Positions 20,866 to 30,400 of a stretch of DNA of 35,100 bases are shown here, piece by piece; the stretch's first letter is position 1; the number at the start of each line of letters is the position of its first letter. A program made the translations under genes and the position numbers. Below the pieces are notes generated by a model. The model did not search any database and was not told where the DNA came from. It worked only from the letters and a program-made list of their open reading frames with translations. The stretch comes from Polysphondylium violaceum (taxonomy: Eukaryota > Evosea > Eumycetozoa > Dictyosteliales > Dictyosteliaceae). The DNA is taken from contig AJWJ01000235.1 in the NCBI GenBank assembly GCA_000277445.1, positions 1 to 35,100 of the forward strand, given 5' to 3'.

Positions 20866-22827
20866 TTATAGAGATTTATTAAATGCATCACTATTGATTT
20901 TTTCTAGAAATTTAGCTTCAAGTGATTTGTATTCATTTTGAAGATCAGACCAGTTTTTTAGTATTTTATTATTAAACTCTTGAGAGTTGAAAAGACTTGT
21001 AGATAGTTGAGAGTTTTGATCTTTTAGGTTTTTTACAGTGGATTGGGAAGCTCTTAATTCCTTTTGAGTGGTGTTTAGTTTTACATTTGTACTTGCTAGT
21101 TGAGCTGAAAGGTTATCTATTGTAGATTTAAGCTCATCAACTTCATTAAATGTGTTTTTATTCTTTTTAATAATTGAAACTTGTAGATTCTCCACTTGAC
21201 TTCTAAGATTCTGGTTATAATTTTCAAATTCAATCAATTTCTTTATACTTTCTTTTTCTCTGAGAATGGTTTTCAATGTTAGTTTATCTTTTGATTTAAT
21301 CGGATATTCTATTTCTGATGCATTGGTTCCTTTTAAATATATACTATCAATCTTTTCAATTAAATAATTTGTCAAATCTGTTAAATCATTTATCACATTT
21401 ATAACTTTTATATCTGAATTTGATATAATTTCACTTATACTAATGTTATTATTATTGATATTACTATTATTTTCCTCTTCTTCTTCTTGTTCTTGTTCTT
21501 TTTGATTAAAAACTTCCAAGTTTTCAAAGTTATTATTTATATTATTGATATTGCTACTATTTTTATTATTATCACTATTATCAACATAGTTTTGATTATT
21601 AGTTGTATCTGTTTGTTGTATATTGCTTTGCAAACTATTATTTAAAATACTTTGATTATATTCCCTAGTTAAATCACTTTTAAAATTTGAATTTAATAGA
21701 TTTGCCAATTCATCAGTATTTAAAGATAACATATCTATTTCATTATCTTGATTATTTTGATCTTCTTGATAATCATAAATCGTTTGATTATTATCATCAA
21801 AATAAGCTTTAAAATTACTCTTACTACTATTATATAGGTTACTATTTTGATTATATGACCCATTTTGTTGAATACTACTATTATTATTAACAATTTGATC
21901 TTGTTGACTATATACAATATTCTCTTTTGTTTCCTCCTGTTCTTCATTTTCATATTCCTCTTCATATTCCTCTTCATATTCTTGATCTTGTTCATTATAT
22001 TCTTGTTGATTTTCTTGCACATCATATTCTTGTTCATTTTCATATTCTTGTTGATATTCTTGTTCATCATTTTCTTGATGTTGTGCATCATATTCCTGTT
22101 CATCATATTCTGGTTGATATTCTTGTTCATATTCTTGTTCTTCTTGTTCTTTTTCTTCTTGTTCTTTATCACCACTATTTTGATTATCTAATATGCTATG
22201 TAAAGCATTTATATTTTTTAAAGTACTAAAGAGTTGAGAATCTATATTTGTACTTTGATCATTTGAATAGTTTGCATACTTGTTATATTTTAAGGCGTAT
22301 AATTTCCTGGCCTCGAAATATATATAGTCTAATTCGATTTTAATTTTGCTTGCGTCACATTTAATTTTATTTGCATTGTATTCAAGTGGATTATCTCTCT
22401 TTGAAATCAAAAAAGATATGAGTCCATTAATTGTTTTAAAAGCTTTTTGCAACTGTTTTAGTAGCTCCAATACAAAAGTCATTGATGTACTCTCTATATA
22501 GGAGTCACCTCTGTTGCCAACTTTAACCATAGGAGGAGGATAAACTTCTGGCCACACTAAATATAATTCTTTGGCACTCTTTTCGCCAAACTCTGCCAAA
22601 TCTTTTAAAATTGGCAACATTTCTTTGGGTGTGCCGAGAATGAGTGTGCCTTGATGGTCAGATGTTTCCCATACCTTTAAATAGTTGCCAAAGGTTTTGA
22701 TTTCTGTTTGAATCAATTCATGATAGTTTAGTATATGCCTTTGTGTTTGGCCTTCAAATTCTTTTAATCTCGGATCTTTTTTAGTATTGTCTTCTTTTAT
22801 AGTGAAATCTATTTTGTTTCTGATCAT
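20866..22827 (-). CDS. Orphan protein with Glu/Gln/Tyr-rich repeat region and C-terminal coiled coil
   Basis: A single-exon gene of 653 residues. Residues 1 to about 200 look like a folded, mostly helical domain with a few aromatic landmarks (LYLVWPEVYPPPM) and no motif I can name. Residues about 220-305 are an imperfect tandem of short units of the type EQEY, EYEQEYQPEY and QEYDAQ, very rich in Glu, Gln and Tyr. Residues about 310-470 are Asn/Ser/Gln-rich and disordered-looking. Residues about 535-645 show heptad-like Leu/Ile spacing and Ser/Thr/Gln-rich coiled coil (VDELKSTIDNLSAQLASTNV). There is no signal peptide or membrane segment. It could be a scaffold or cytoskeletal adaptor, but no function is claimed. 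The antisense open frames over the repeat region are shadows of the codon pattern. Confidence 0.8.
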   Translation of the reverse strand: MIRNKIDFTIKEDNTKKDPRLKEFEGQTQRHILNYHELIQTEIKTFGNYLKVWETSDHQGTLILGTPKEMLPILKDLAEFGEKSAKELYLVWPEVYPPPMVKVGNRGDSYIESTSMTFVLELLKQLQKAFKTINGLISFLISKRDNPLEYNANKIKCDASKIKIELDYIYFEARKLYALKYNKYANYSNDQSTNIDSQLFSTLKNINALHSILDNQNSGDKEQEEKEQEEQEYEQEYQPEYDEQEYDAQHQENDEQEYQQEYENEQEYDVQENQQEYNEQDQEYEEEYEEEYENEEQEETKENIVYSQQDQIVNNNSSIQQNGSYNQNSNLYNSSKSNFKAYFDDNNQTIYDYQEDQNNQDNEIDMLSLNTDELANLLNSNFKSDLTREYNQSILNNSLQSNIQQTDTTNNQNYVDNSDNNKNSSNINNINNNFENLEVFNQKEQEQEEEEENNSNINNNNISISEIISNSDIKVINVINDLTDLTNYLIEKIDSIYLKGTNASEIEYPIKSKDKLTLKTILREKESIKKLIEFENYNQNLRSQVENLQVSIIKKNKNTFNEVDELKSTIDNLSAQLASTNVKLNTTQKELRASQSTVKNLKDQNSQLSTSLFNSQEFNNKILKNWSDLQNEYKSLEAKFLEKINSDAFNKSL

Positions 22828-22986
22828 TTAGTCGTTATTTAGCTGTTGAGAAAATGCAAGACATAAAAAAAAAAATTTAAATTTTAAGAAAAAAAAAAAA
22901 AAAAAAAACTAGGAAATGAAATATCATATTGTGATGATGCTGACACTGCAAAAACAATGTTTTTATTAATGGATAAACGAGTGTTT

Positions 22987-24240
22987 TTAGTTGACACAAA
23001 TTTGGTCGACATGACTAAAGGCTCCCATCTCATCCCAACCAAAGAATTCATCAAAAAGTCCAGTTGAAGGGTCATACACGATAAAGGTTGCGGTGTTTAA
23101 TTGGCCATTGACATTGGTGAATAAAACAATTCTATTACTAGAGACAGCAAAATAGTTTCCGGTATAGCCCTCGCTTTGACTATTATCAAAAACAGCAACT
23201 TTTTTAGACATGTTTTTAGTTGGATCTACAATATACATGGTGATGCTAACGTTATCGTTGAAAAGGACATATAATTTGGAGTTGATAACAATAATATCAC
23301 CTTGTAAAGTAGCTGGGAGGAACATGATAACATTGTTTGATGTATTTTTGTTTTTAGTATTGTAAATACCAAGATAGTATACATTGTTTGAGGCAAATAA
23401 AACATAATATCTAGAAGTTGTTGGATCATAAACACCTTTTGGTACAAAGTTTGCACTTTGACCCTTTTTAACGATATTGGAATATAAAGGAATAAGTGAA
23501 CTATAGTAAAATAATAAAATGATAATGGTTAGTAAAAATCAATCAAAATCAAAATTTAAATCTACATACGTTGATGATTGAGTAAAATCTAAAGACCAAA
23601 CTTGAAGACTTGTACTGCTTAAAATTGGAAAATAGGCTTTGTTACTGATTGGATCATATCCAAAGTTTTGTGGAGAAATATCATAGCTACCAACATAGAT
23701 CTTGGCAACATCTGTCAATTGAAGAGACTATCCAATAAAAGGTTAACAAGATAAAAGAGTTTTTTTTTTAAAAGATAATACATACATTATAGTCAACAAT
23801 TGATTTAACTATTATACCAGTACCATTTTGATGAACAATACTCATCTATAAAATTTTAAATTGATTAATAAAAGATATTGATATGTTGAAAGACAGTATT
23901 TTGATATATTTACAGAGCTAGAGTCACATGATAAAAGGCCTAAAATATTGGATCTAAGATTAATGTAGGAAGCTTTAGCATATTGACTAGTAAAGTTATA
24001 TTGGAATGCAATGTGTCTGGATCCGTTTGATGAAAGACCAAACATATATCTAACCCCATCAATTTCAGTAGAGGTTGATGTAGAGTCAACAGAAGAGCTA
24101 GAAGACCATTGGGACCAAGCCAAGTTGGTATAAATCTATAGTAGTGTGTATATATATATTAATATATGATTTTATTCTAAAGAAAAGACATAAAGTGATC
24201 CTACCAAGGCAAAAATTAAAATTAAATATAATTTATTCAT
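22987..24240 (-). CDS. Secreted orphan protein, possible beta-propeller, five exons
   Basis: Exons in transcript order are 24240-24205, 24135-23914, 23845-23786, 23727-23570 and 23500-22987. Each junction has GT...AG and keeps the frame, giving 329 residues. The N-terminus MNKLYLILIFAL followed by IYTNLAWS is a signal peptide. No membrane segment follows, so export or vesicle-lumen location is likely. The body repeats strand-like units with phrases such as FGYDPISNKAYF, GVYDPTTSRYYVLF, MYIVDPTKN and FIVYDPSTGLFDEF. This DP-x-T/S pattern about every 50-60 residues suggests a propeller-like fold. Several N-x-S/T sites fit glycosylation. Dictyostelids have many such secreted proteins of unknown role; I assign none. 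It lies 159 bases from the coiled-coil gene start, on the same strand. Confidence 0.75.
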
Positions 24241-24443
24241 TTCGATGTGTTAAGCAGGACGACGAAAAGGATTTTGATGACGTATAAAAATGTTTTTACT
24301 AACAAAACGGTTCCCTAAGCTGGAGCCCAAAATTTTGCCATTGATTTGTAAAAAAAATGAAAAAAAATGATTTTAATAAAAAAAAAGGATTGTTTCAGCG
24401 AAAATATCTAAATCAGGGATTTTTTGAAAAATCCGGAAATTTA

Positions 24444-24473
24444 CAAGTAAGAATTTTCATAAATTCTTACTTG
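24444..24473. repeat. Perfect 13-bp hairpin with tetraloop
   Basis: CAAGTAAGAATTT (24444-24456), loop TCAT, then the exact complement AAATTCTTACTTG (24461-24473). A second small hairpin, GGATTTTT/AAAAATCC, lies about 20 bases upstream. Both sit in the 262-base gap between the secreted-protein gene start (24240) and the 3' end of the JmjC gene (24503). They could therefore be in the JmjC 3' UTR or 3'-end signal. Confidence 0.85.
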
Positions 24474-24502
24474 CATTGAAAAGACCGGAGTTTTTATTTA
24501 TA

Positions 24503-25804
24503 TTACCGCCACCAAAAACTGACCGAAAAACTGGTGGTTAGAGATTTGACAAAGTGCCAGTGTTTAGGTGGGATGTAGAGCATGTCGCCCGCTTTCAACA
24601 CACATTCAGAGAAATTGGCTTTTTTAAAGTGTGGATATCGATTGAAATCTGGGGACTCGATATCTACACCACTCGAGTTCCCCATCGATTTGTCTTGTAG
24701 GGGATACAAGTACTCTGATTGATTGGGATTGTATAATCGTATATATTTCATTCCTACAACTTGACACAACAAATTGTGTGAGCCATCATAATGGAGCGGC
24801 GTAGTGGTGTGGTGGGGTCCAAACCATGCATTAATAGTAACATTGTCATCGTCATCATATTCTTGATCACCACCATCATCGCTAGTTGATAAACAACAAT
24901 AATCTGGTACAATAATATCGTTTCTCAATTCTTTAATTTGATCAAATAATAGTGTTTGAGCTAGATATCCTTTGTTGTTGTTGTTGTGGTCATTGTCATC
25001 ATCATCATCATCGTCGTCATCATCATTACTAATATAATCAGATATGAAATCGGATATTGGTAATAACTTTTGAGTCCATTCTTTTTCGAGATAATGTTTA
25101 CCAATTTCTATAGGTACAGTTCTATTACCAGCCACTTTTTTCAAATAGTTTAAATCACACCATTTCTTTATTGCAGGCCAATGTTGTATAGCATTTCTTA
25201 TAATAACAATTTGTTGTCTATTCATATATCCTTGAAATTGTTGTAAACTTGGTAATTCATCTAAAACATCTACATTTTCAACCATATCTTGATATAATTT
25301 AAATGGTTTAATATTTGTTTTTATATAATTTGTTGTTTTTATATTATTATTATTATTATTATTACTATTACTATTACTACTGTTATTAAGAATATCTATT
25401 AATTGATGTATTTGATTTCTGTATAATGGGCCACCAACAATTAAAGCATAATCTAATATTTGAATTGAATCTTTTATTGATACACTAATATCATCATTAC
25501 TATCATGATTTAAAATAGTATTCAATGAATAATGTATAGATATAAAAGAATATAAATCTCTAACAATGTTATCTATTGTTTTCCAATCAGGTCTTTGAAT
25601 ATAATTCCATAACAAAGTTGATATTTGCTGTAAATCTCTTGTTGTTGTTTTATACTTGTTGTTATCATTATCACTATTTAACAGATCTTTAATAAACGCT
25701 AAACACTCGATTAAATCTGTATTCTTGTATTCCAAGTACTCTGTACTGCTTTGCAGTAATTGATTACATTTCTTTAAGTTTTCATACACAACATCATTGT
25801 TCAT
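24503..25804 (-). CDS. JmjC-domain 2-oxoglutarate oxygenase, JMJD5/KDM8 type
   Basis: JMJD5-type enzymes are Fe(II)/2-oxoglutarate oxygenases; the human enzyme hydroxylates arginine residues and is nuclear. The product has 433 residues from the ATG at 25804 (human 416). An N-terminal helical part includes poly-Asn near residue 170. The JmjC region starts at about 210 with the block AIQHWPAIKKWCDLNYLKKV. Iron ligands are H338 and D340 (motif HYDG) and H417 (KHWHFVKS). The KYIRLY block supplies the usual 2-oxoglutarate-binding lysine, and the end FSVSFWWR matches the human FSVSFWWS. An acidic Asp run (about 260-270) interrupts the domain. The frame stays open 30 codons upstream (to 25894), but that part is Phe-rich and ends in a T-tract plus ACAG, so I read it as leader or leader intron. 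Confidence 0.9.
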   Translation of the reverse strand: MNNDVVYENLKKCNQLLQSSTEYLEYKNTDLIECLAFIKDLLNSDNDNNKYKTTTRDLQQISTLLWNYIQRPDWKTIDNIVRDLYSFISIHYSLNTILNHDSNDDISVSIKDSIQILDYALIVGGPLYRNQIHQLIDILNNSSNSNSNNNNNNNIKTTNYIKTNIKPFKLYQDMVENVDVLDELPSLQQFQGYMNRQQIVIIRNAIQHWPAIKKWCDLNYLKKVAGNRTVPIEIGKHYLEKEWTQKLLPISDFISDYISNDDDDDDDDDDNDHNNNNKGYLAQTLLFDQIKELRNDIIVPDYCCLSTSDDGGDQEYDDDDNVTINAWFGPHHTTTPLHYDGSHNLLCQVVGMKYIRLYNPNQSEYLYPLQDKSMGNSSGVDIESPDFNRYPHFKKANFSECVLKAGDMLYIPPKHWHFVKSLTTSFSVSFWWR

Positions 25805-26170
25805 CTCTGTAAAAATAAAAAATAAAGAAAAATAAATTAATTTTGCAAATATCATAAACAACAGATTTTCAAAGACAGGAACATTGAAAGACATGAACTG
25901 CGTGTTATAAAGTTAGCTAAACTCTAAAAGAGATCTATTTTTATTTATTTATTTATTTATTTATACAAAAAAGTGGTTTGGTGATGAGGATGCATGTGAT
26001 TTAATACTTTTTACGATCGTGTAAGTATTATAATAATAATAATAATAATAATAATATTAATGTATATGTGTATGTATGTATATGGATTTAAAGTAATATT
26101 CTTTTTGTATTCTAAAGATTCTTCCCTTTAGAAAACTATAAATAAAAAAAAAAAAAGAAAAACAATCAGA
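25805..26170. other. Spacer with (TTTA)n and (TAA)n microsatellites
   Basis: This 366-base gap is upstream of the JmjC gene and downstream of the TFIIA gene (both minus strand). It contains a TTTA tetranucleotide array at about 25937-25963 and a TAA/AAT trinucleotide array at about 26030-26055. It also has a T/A-rich stretch at 25805-25850 ending in a splice-acceptor-like ACAG (minus strand) immediately before the JmjC start. No further gene was seen. Confidence 0.7.
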
Positions 26171-26594
26171 TTATCTTCCACCAGTAGCAGTTTCATTTAC
26201 ATTTGCATCACAAGCTACAATTTTAACTCTATCGACAGTGATTGGTTTTTGAGGATCGTCTATCTTAAACTCTGCTTTATCAATGATAAAAGTCCATACA
26301 TTGTCACAGAATCTATAGGTATGAAGATTTCCTTTAAATGTGATTTTAGTTTTAACTGTATTTGCCAAGGCTTCATTGATAGACTAGATATAAAGATAAT
26401 ATTAGTAACTATATTACCACTACTCTACTACCATTACGCAACACACATACTTTATCAAATTGATTCAACATTTTCTCATAAAATTGAGGAGTGATGAAAT
26501 TGTTTTGCAACATGTCATCGAGGGTATCAGTGAGAGCTTCACCGACCGTTGATTTTCTGTAGAGTTCATAATATGGTGTTTGTCTTGCTGCCAT
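26171..26594 (-). CDS. gtf2a2: Transcription initiation factor IIA small (gamma) subunit
   Basis: TFIIA gamma stabilises TBP on the TATA box during Pol II initiation. Exon 1 is 26594-26451 and exon 2 is 26383-26171, joined in phase 0 over a 67-nt intron (GTATGT...CTAG). The product has 118 residues (human 109). The N-terminal four-helix-bundle half contains [14 protein letters not shown], and the [15 protein letters not shown] block runs across the junction into [11 protein letters not shown]. The beta-barrel half contains [19 protein letters not shown], followed by the conserved KIVACD near the end. All hallmarks agree with the human protein. The short tail [10 protein letters not shown] is variable in the family. 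The upstream region (26595-27486) should contain its promoter. Confidence 0.96.
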
Positions 26595-26952
26595 CTTTAC
26601 TGTGTTGTTATTGTTATTATTATATACAAGTTTCTGAAAATATATACAAAATTAAAATATATGATTGGATAAAAAAAGATGAAGAATATAAAATATAAAT
26701 AGAGATCGATCTAGATGAAATAAACAATTAAACAACAACAACAGATCCCCTTGCCACTTGTGATTACAAAATAGAGTATTAATAAAGGGATGATGATGTG
26801 TCTATCTCTCGACTTTGAAAACAAATGAACAAAATTTTTTTCTTTTTATACCGTCTTTTTTTTTTATTTAAATTGAGTTTTTTTTTTTTTTTTTATTTTA
26901 ATAATAATGCTGTTCACATATATATAGAATAAACTATTTACGGATAAAACAC

Positions 26953-27038
26953 TTGTTGGTGGCCGAGGATCTCATTAAGAGAGGCCACCAACAAACACTA
27001 TTCCTAAACGAGATTATTACCCATTGGGATAGTTTTTT
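26953..27038. ncRNA. Candidate structured RNA: two hairpins followed by a T6 run
   Basis: Hairpin A has arms TTGTTGGTGGCC (26953-26964) and GGCCACCAACAA (26983-26994). Inside it a TCTC/GAGA stem (26970-26973 with 26979-26982) closes an ATTAA loop, leaving a 5-base bulge on the left. Hairpin B has arms ACTATTCC (26997-27004) and GGGATAGT (27026-27033), with one G-U pair. It is followed by T-rich sequence (six T at 27033-27038), as at an RNA polymerase III terminator. Orientation and transcription are not established. No B box or known RNA family was recognised. Confidence 0.4.
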
Positions 27039-27094
27039 ATTATGAAAAGCATTTTGTTCATATGAATAGCCACATGAAAGCATTCAATAGGACC

Positions 27095-27238
27095 AAATCA
27101 CATTACACGGCAAATAAAGTCTATTGCTGTACTACATTCTCAATAAACTGGTATATGTTTACCAGTTTATTGAAAGTGTCGTGCAGAAAATATACAGTGC
27201 AGAAAATGGCTATAGAGCCAGCGTGTGTAATGGGATTT
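27095..27238. ncRNA. Candidate non-coding RNA with miRNA-precursor-like hairpin in a three-way fold
   Basis: The outer stem AAATCACATTACAC (27095-27108) pairs with GTGTAATGGGATTT (27225-27238) at 13 of 14 positions. Inside, a long arm runs from 27124 to 27189. It has CTGTAC with GTGCAG, ACATT with AGTGT and TCAATAAACTGGTA with TACCAGTTTATTGA, separated by single mismatches, and a 6-base loop (27154-27159). A second short arm GGCT-ATAG-AGCC lies at 27208-27219. The long arm has about 27 pairs (two G-U) with only symmetric one-base mismatches, the usual shape of a pre-miRNA. It lies 249-392 bases beyond the mtaA stop. Strand and expression are unknown. Confidence 0.45.
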
Positions 27239-27486
27239 ACTATAGAGAGGAATATTACTTGGCCATATATGTACATATTCTTCAAACTTTCTTTTTGAAT
27301 TCTCCAACAAGATACAAAGAATTTGAAATCACATAGATTAGATTTATTATCTCTATTGAAAAAAACAAATTTGATCCCAAATAAATAAAATTGAGAAACT
27401 GTTAACAAAAAAAAAATATATCTTAGTTTATTTCATTTTGTTTGTTTGTCGGTTTATGTAATTTATATATATAAAATGATTAATGC

Positions 27487-30400
27487 TTAATCGTTTGATT
27501 TCGAAGATTCTTTAATCATTGCTAATTTTTGTTTTAAATTGGCAATAGTTGAAGAGAGATCAGAAGTATTACTACTACTGCCTGTACTAATTCTTCCACT
27601 ACCACCACTATTACTGCTGCTGCTGTTGCTGCTACTGTTACCACTGCTACTCATATTTGGATTCATATCTCTAATTCTTTGTAATGTATTTGAGGCATTG
27701 GCTATTGTATTTGAAATATTACTACTACTATTACCACCGCCACCACTATTTGATCCACTTGATAATCTACCACTGCTTTGACTATCGTCTGTATTGTGTA
27801 AATTATTAAAATTTGTTTGAATGGCTTTTAATCTCTCTTGATAGATTTGTACAGTGTCTTCTTCTTTGGGAGGAGCCTCGAGAGCGTCTTTAACCTTTTT
27901 CAAGTTTCTTTGGATGTAGCCTTGGAATTGAGCAGAGGTGGTGTTGAGGTTGGGTGATATATCATATTCTGGATATTCTCTTAAAAAGTAATACAGGTCA
28001 TGTATACCGTCCATAGTGAGCTCCTTGTTTCCAATCTTTTTGAATATCTTGGCCAAGATCTCCTTCTTTTCCTTTTCGTCCTTGTTGGCATAGTCTCTTG
28101 GATCTTTGTTGATTTTGAGTGAAGCCAAGGTAGATGATTTGGTGGATGTTGCCGATGAGGATGCAGATGTAGTTGATGATGACGATCCCAATGTAATGTT
28201 GTGATTATTATTATTACTATTACTATTACTACCACTGGTGTTGCCAGAGGATGAAGTTCTGGGAGAAGAGATGGTTGGTGAAATGTTTTTAATCTTGGTA
28301 TCCAAAGTGATGGGCTCGGGAATGGGACCAATCAAGTCTTCAAGGGCATTTTTGCTGCCCAACAAGAGAGCCAAGAGATCAAATAGGGGAGCAAAAGCTT
28401 GGTGTTTGTGTTTGGCAATGATTGATTTGCAAAATGCTAACACCTTGGGTCTGAGCACAGCGACAGTGATCAGCTCAGATGTGAGTGTTTTGATGGTCTT
28501 TTTGGTGTTTTCATCAATGTTTTGATTGATTTCCAAAAAGTTGTTAATCTCAATCAAAATGGCCTCGACGTTAAAGTCTTCGGTGGGGGTATTGAGTGTC
28601 TTTGTGGCACGCAACAAACAACGCAAGAGCAAGTCATTGTACTTTTTGGGATTGGAGTTGGTTTTCGAGGCAGTGACCATGGTCAACAGTGTCGAAAAGA
28701 ATGTTGTGCTGTTGCTATTCTCTAATGCACGAATCAAGATACGATTCAATGCCTTGGTCAACCACTCGGAATCGGATGGTTCTTTACCAGGCTCTGGTTG
28801 GTAGATGATTAAATTGATGGTCTCGTTCATTACGATTTCCAAAGACTTTGACGAACATTGTTTGGCAATCAATACATTGGAGTAGATGGATATGATGGTG
28901 TGGATCAAGTATTTACATAATCTAAATATAACGGCATCTTGGGCTTGTGGGTAAATGTCGGCCAAGATACTTGTGAGAATGTGGAAGTAGTCCAAAGAGA
29001 ATGGTAAAAACTTTTCAACAACCTCTTTGTTGGCATTGGTAATCTCACCCGAGAATTGCTTGAGTGCATCAACAACATACTCAATGCTTTCCTTTGTCTT
29101 TTTCAAGTTTTTAAATAATCCCAAATAACCTTGGAATTGAATAGAGTATTCATCATTTGCTGAAATTGATTCTCTATTTTTAATTTGTTGTTGTTGTTGT
29201 TGCTGTTGTTGTTGCTGTTGTTGATTATTATTATTACTACTATTACTACTACCACCTCCACTATTATTAGCAATTAAATTCTTGTCATTTTGATTAATAT
29301 TGGGAATGAATTTCCAAAGATCATCTTTGATGTGAGAATATAACTTTTGGAAGAATAGAACACCAGATTGCTTTACATTGGCATCACGATCTGAAAGATT
29401 TTGGGCCAGAGATGGAATGGTTACTTTGGCATTGATAACTACAGAGGTGCCATATCTATCGACAATAGAGGCCAAAACATGGATTGCTTCAACTCTACTT
29501 CTCCAATTATTGGAATTTGAAATCTCGTACACATACTTGAAAATAATATTACCGGGACAGAGTTCCTCCAATTGATTGATGCAGCCTTTGATCAATGTCT
29601 TTATCGACTCATTGGGCGATCCAGATTTCTCTACGAGAATGGGCAAGAGACACGAGGCTTCGTATTCGCTAAAGGTGTATTCAATCGATATCAATTTGGT
29701 CAAGAGGGCATCCAGGATTTTCAACACACGTTTTTGGGATGCCAATCCAGTGTCAAACAACTTAAATGTGATCCACTTGAACAATACATCCAACACAGAG
29801 ACGATGGCCTCGGGGTCTTGGTCAATGACTTGAATCAATGTGTTGCACATGGATTCGGCGTGCGAGGGATTGGCGGTAAACATCAGATTGGCAAACTCTT
29901 CACTAAAGCACAAGAGGACTTGATCTTGCAAAAGGACCAACACATCTTCGGTAGGTTCGTCAAATAGCCATGTTTCAATTTGATTGTTCTTTTCTCTATT
30001 GATCTTGGCATTGATGTCATTGATAATGATGTTGGCGTGTTGTTGGTGTTGTTGAACAGCTTGTTTAGATGCACCAGTGGTTGGCTTGGGCAATGGAGAG
30101 CTTGATCCACTGGTGGGGCGAGTAGCGGTGGTGGTGGTGGTGCCAGTTGTCGATGCTCTAGCTGGTGATTTAGGCACAGCATTCAATTTACCCGAAGCAG
30201 GAGCAGGTTTAGCACCACTTGGTGCCACCGAGGAGGACGAGGACGATTTGTTTTGTGTATAACACTTGTCAATCATATTTTGTACGGCCGTTTGGTTGGT
30301 TGATTTCACCTCTCGCATTTCTTTTCTATACTCATTCATAGAGATTTGGTTGACAAGGGCGGTCATGAGTTGATCGGCCAAACCTTTGATCTCGGCACTC

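Larger units (their letters stand above)
26595..27486. other. Intergenic region with structured, possibly RNA-coding elements
   Basis: This 892-base gap lies between the TFIIA gamma start and the mtaA stop (both minus strand). The part near TFIIA (26595-26930) is ordinary A/T-rich promoter DNA with T-tracts. From about 26940 to 27300 base composition becomes more balanced and the sequence is densely self-complementary, with two hairpin groups listed separately. Open frames on both strands across 27121-27408 arise partly because the DNA is an inverted repeat, and none has an intact gene-like structure. Confidence 0.6.

Noticed and set aside
21735-22229. Open frames on both strands over the EQEY repeat region
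   Set aside because: They are shadow translations of the Glu/Gln/Tyr codon repeat; the products are only Lys/Asn/Met or Ile/Leu/Phe runs.
26959-26970. TGGCCGAGGAT resembling a tRNA A box
   Set aside because: No B box and no cloverleaf nearby; the match is part of the hairpin A stem.
26953-27073. H/ACA snoRNA reading (ACACTA as H box at 26995-27000, ACA at 27072-27074)
   Set aside because: The first hairpin has no pseudouridylation pocket, only a one-sided 5-base bulge, and the second hairpin to the ACA does not fold convincingly.
27121-27408. Similar open frames on both strands at the hairpin locus, sharing a KLV-x-x-YQFIE phrase
   Set aside because: The shared phrase arises because the DNA is an inverted repeat; neither frame has further support as protein.
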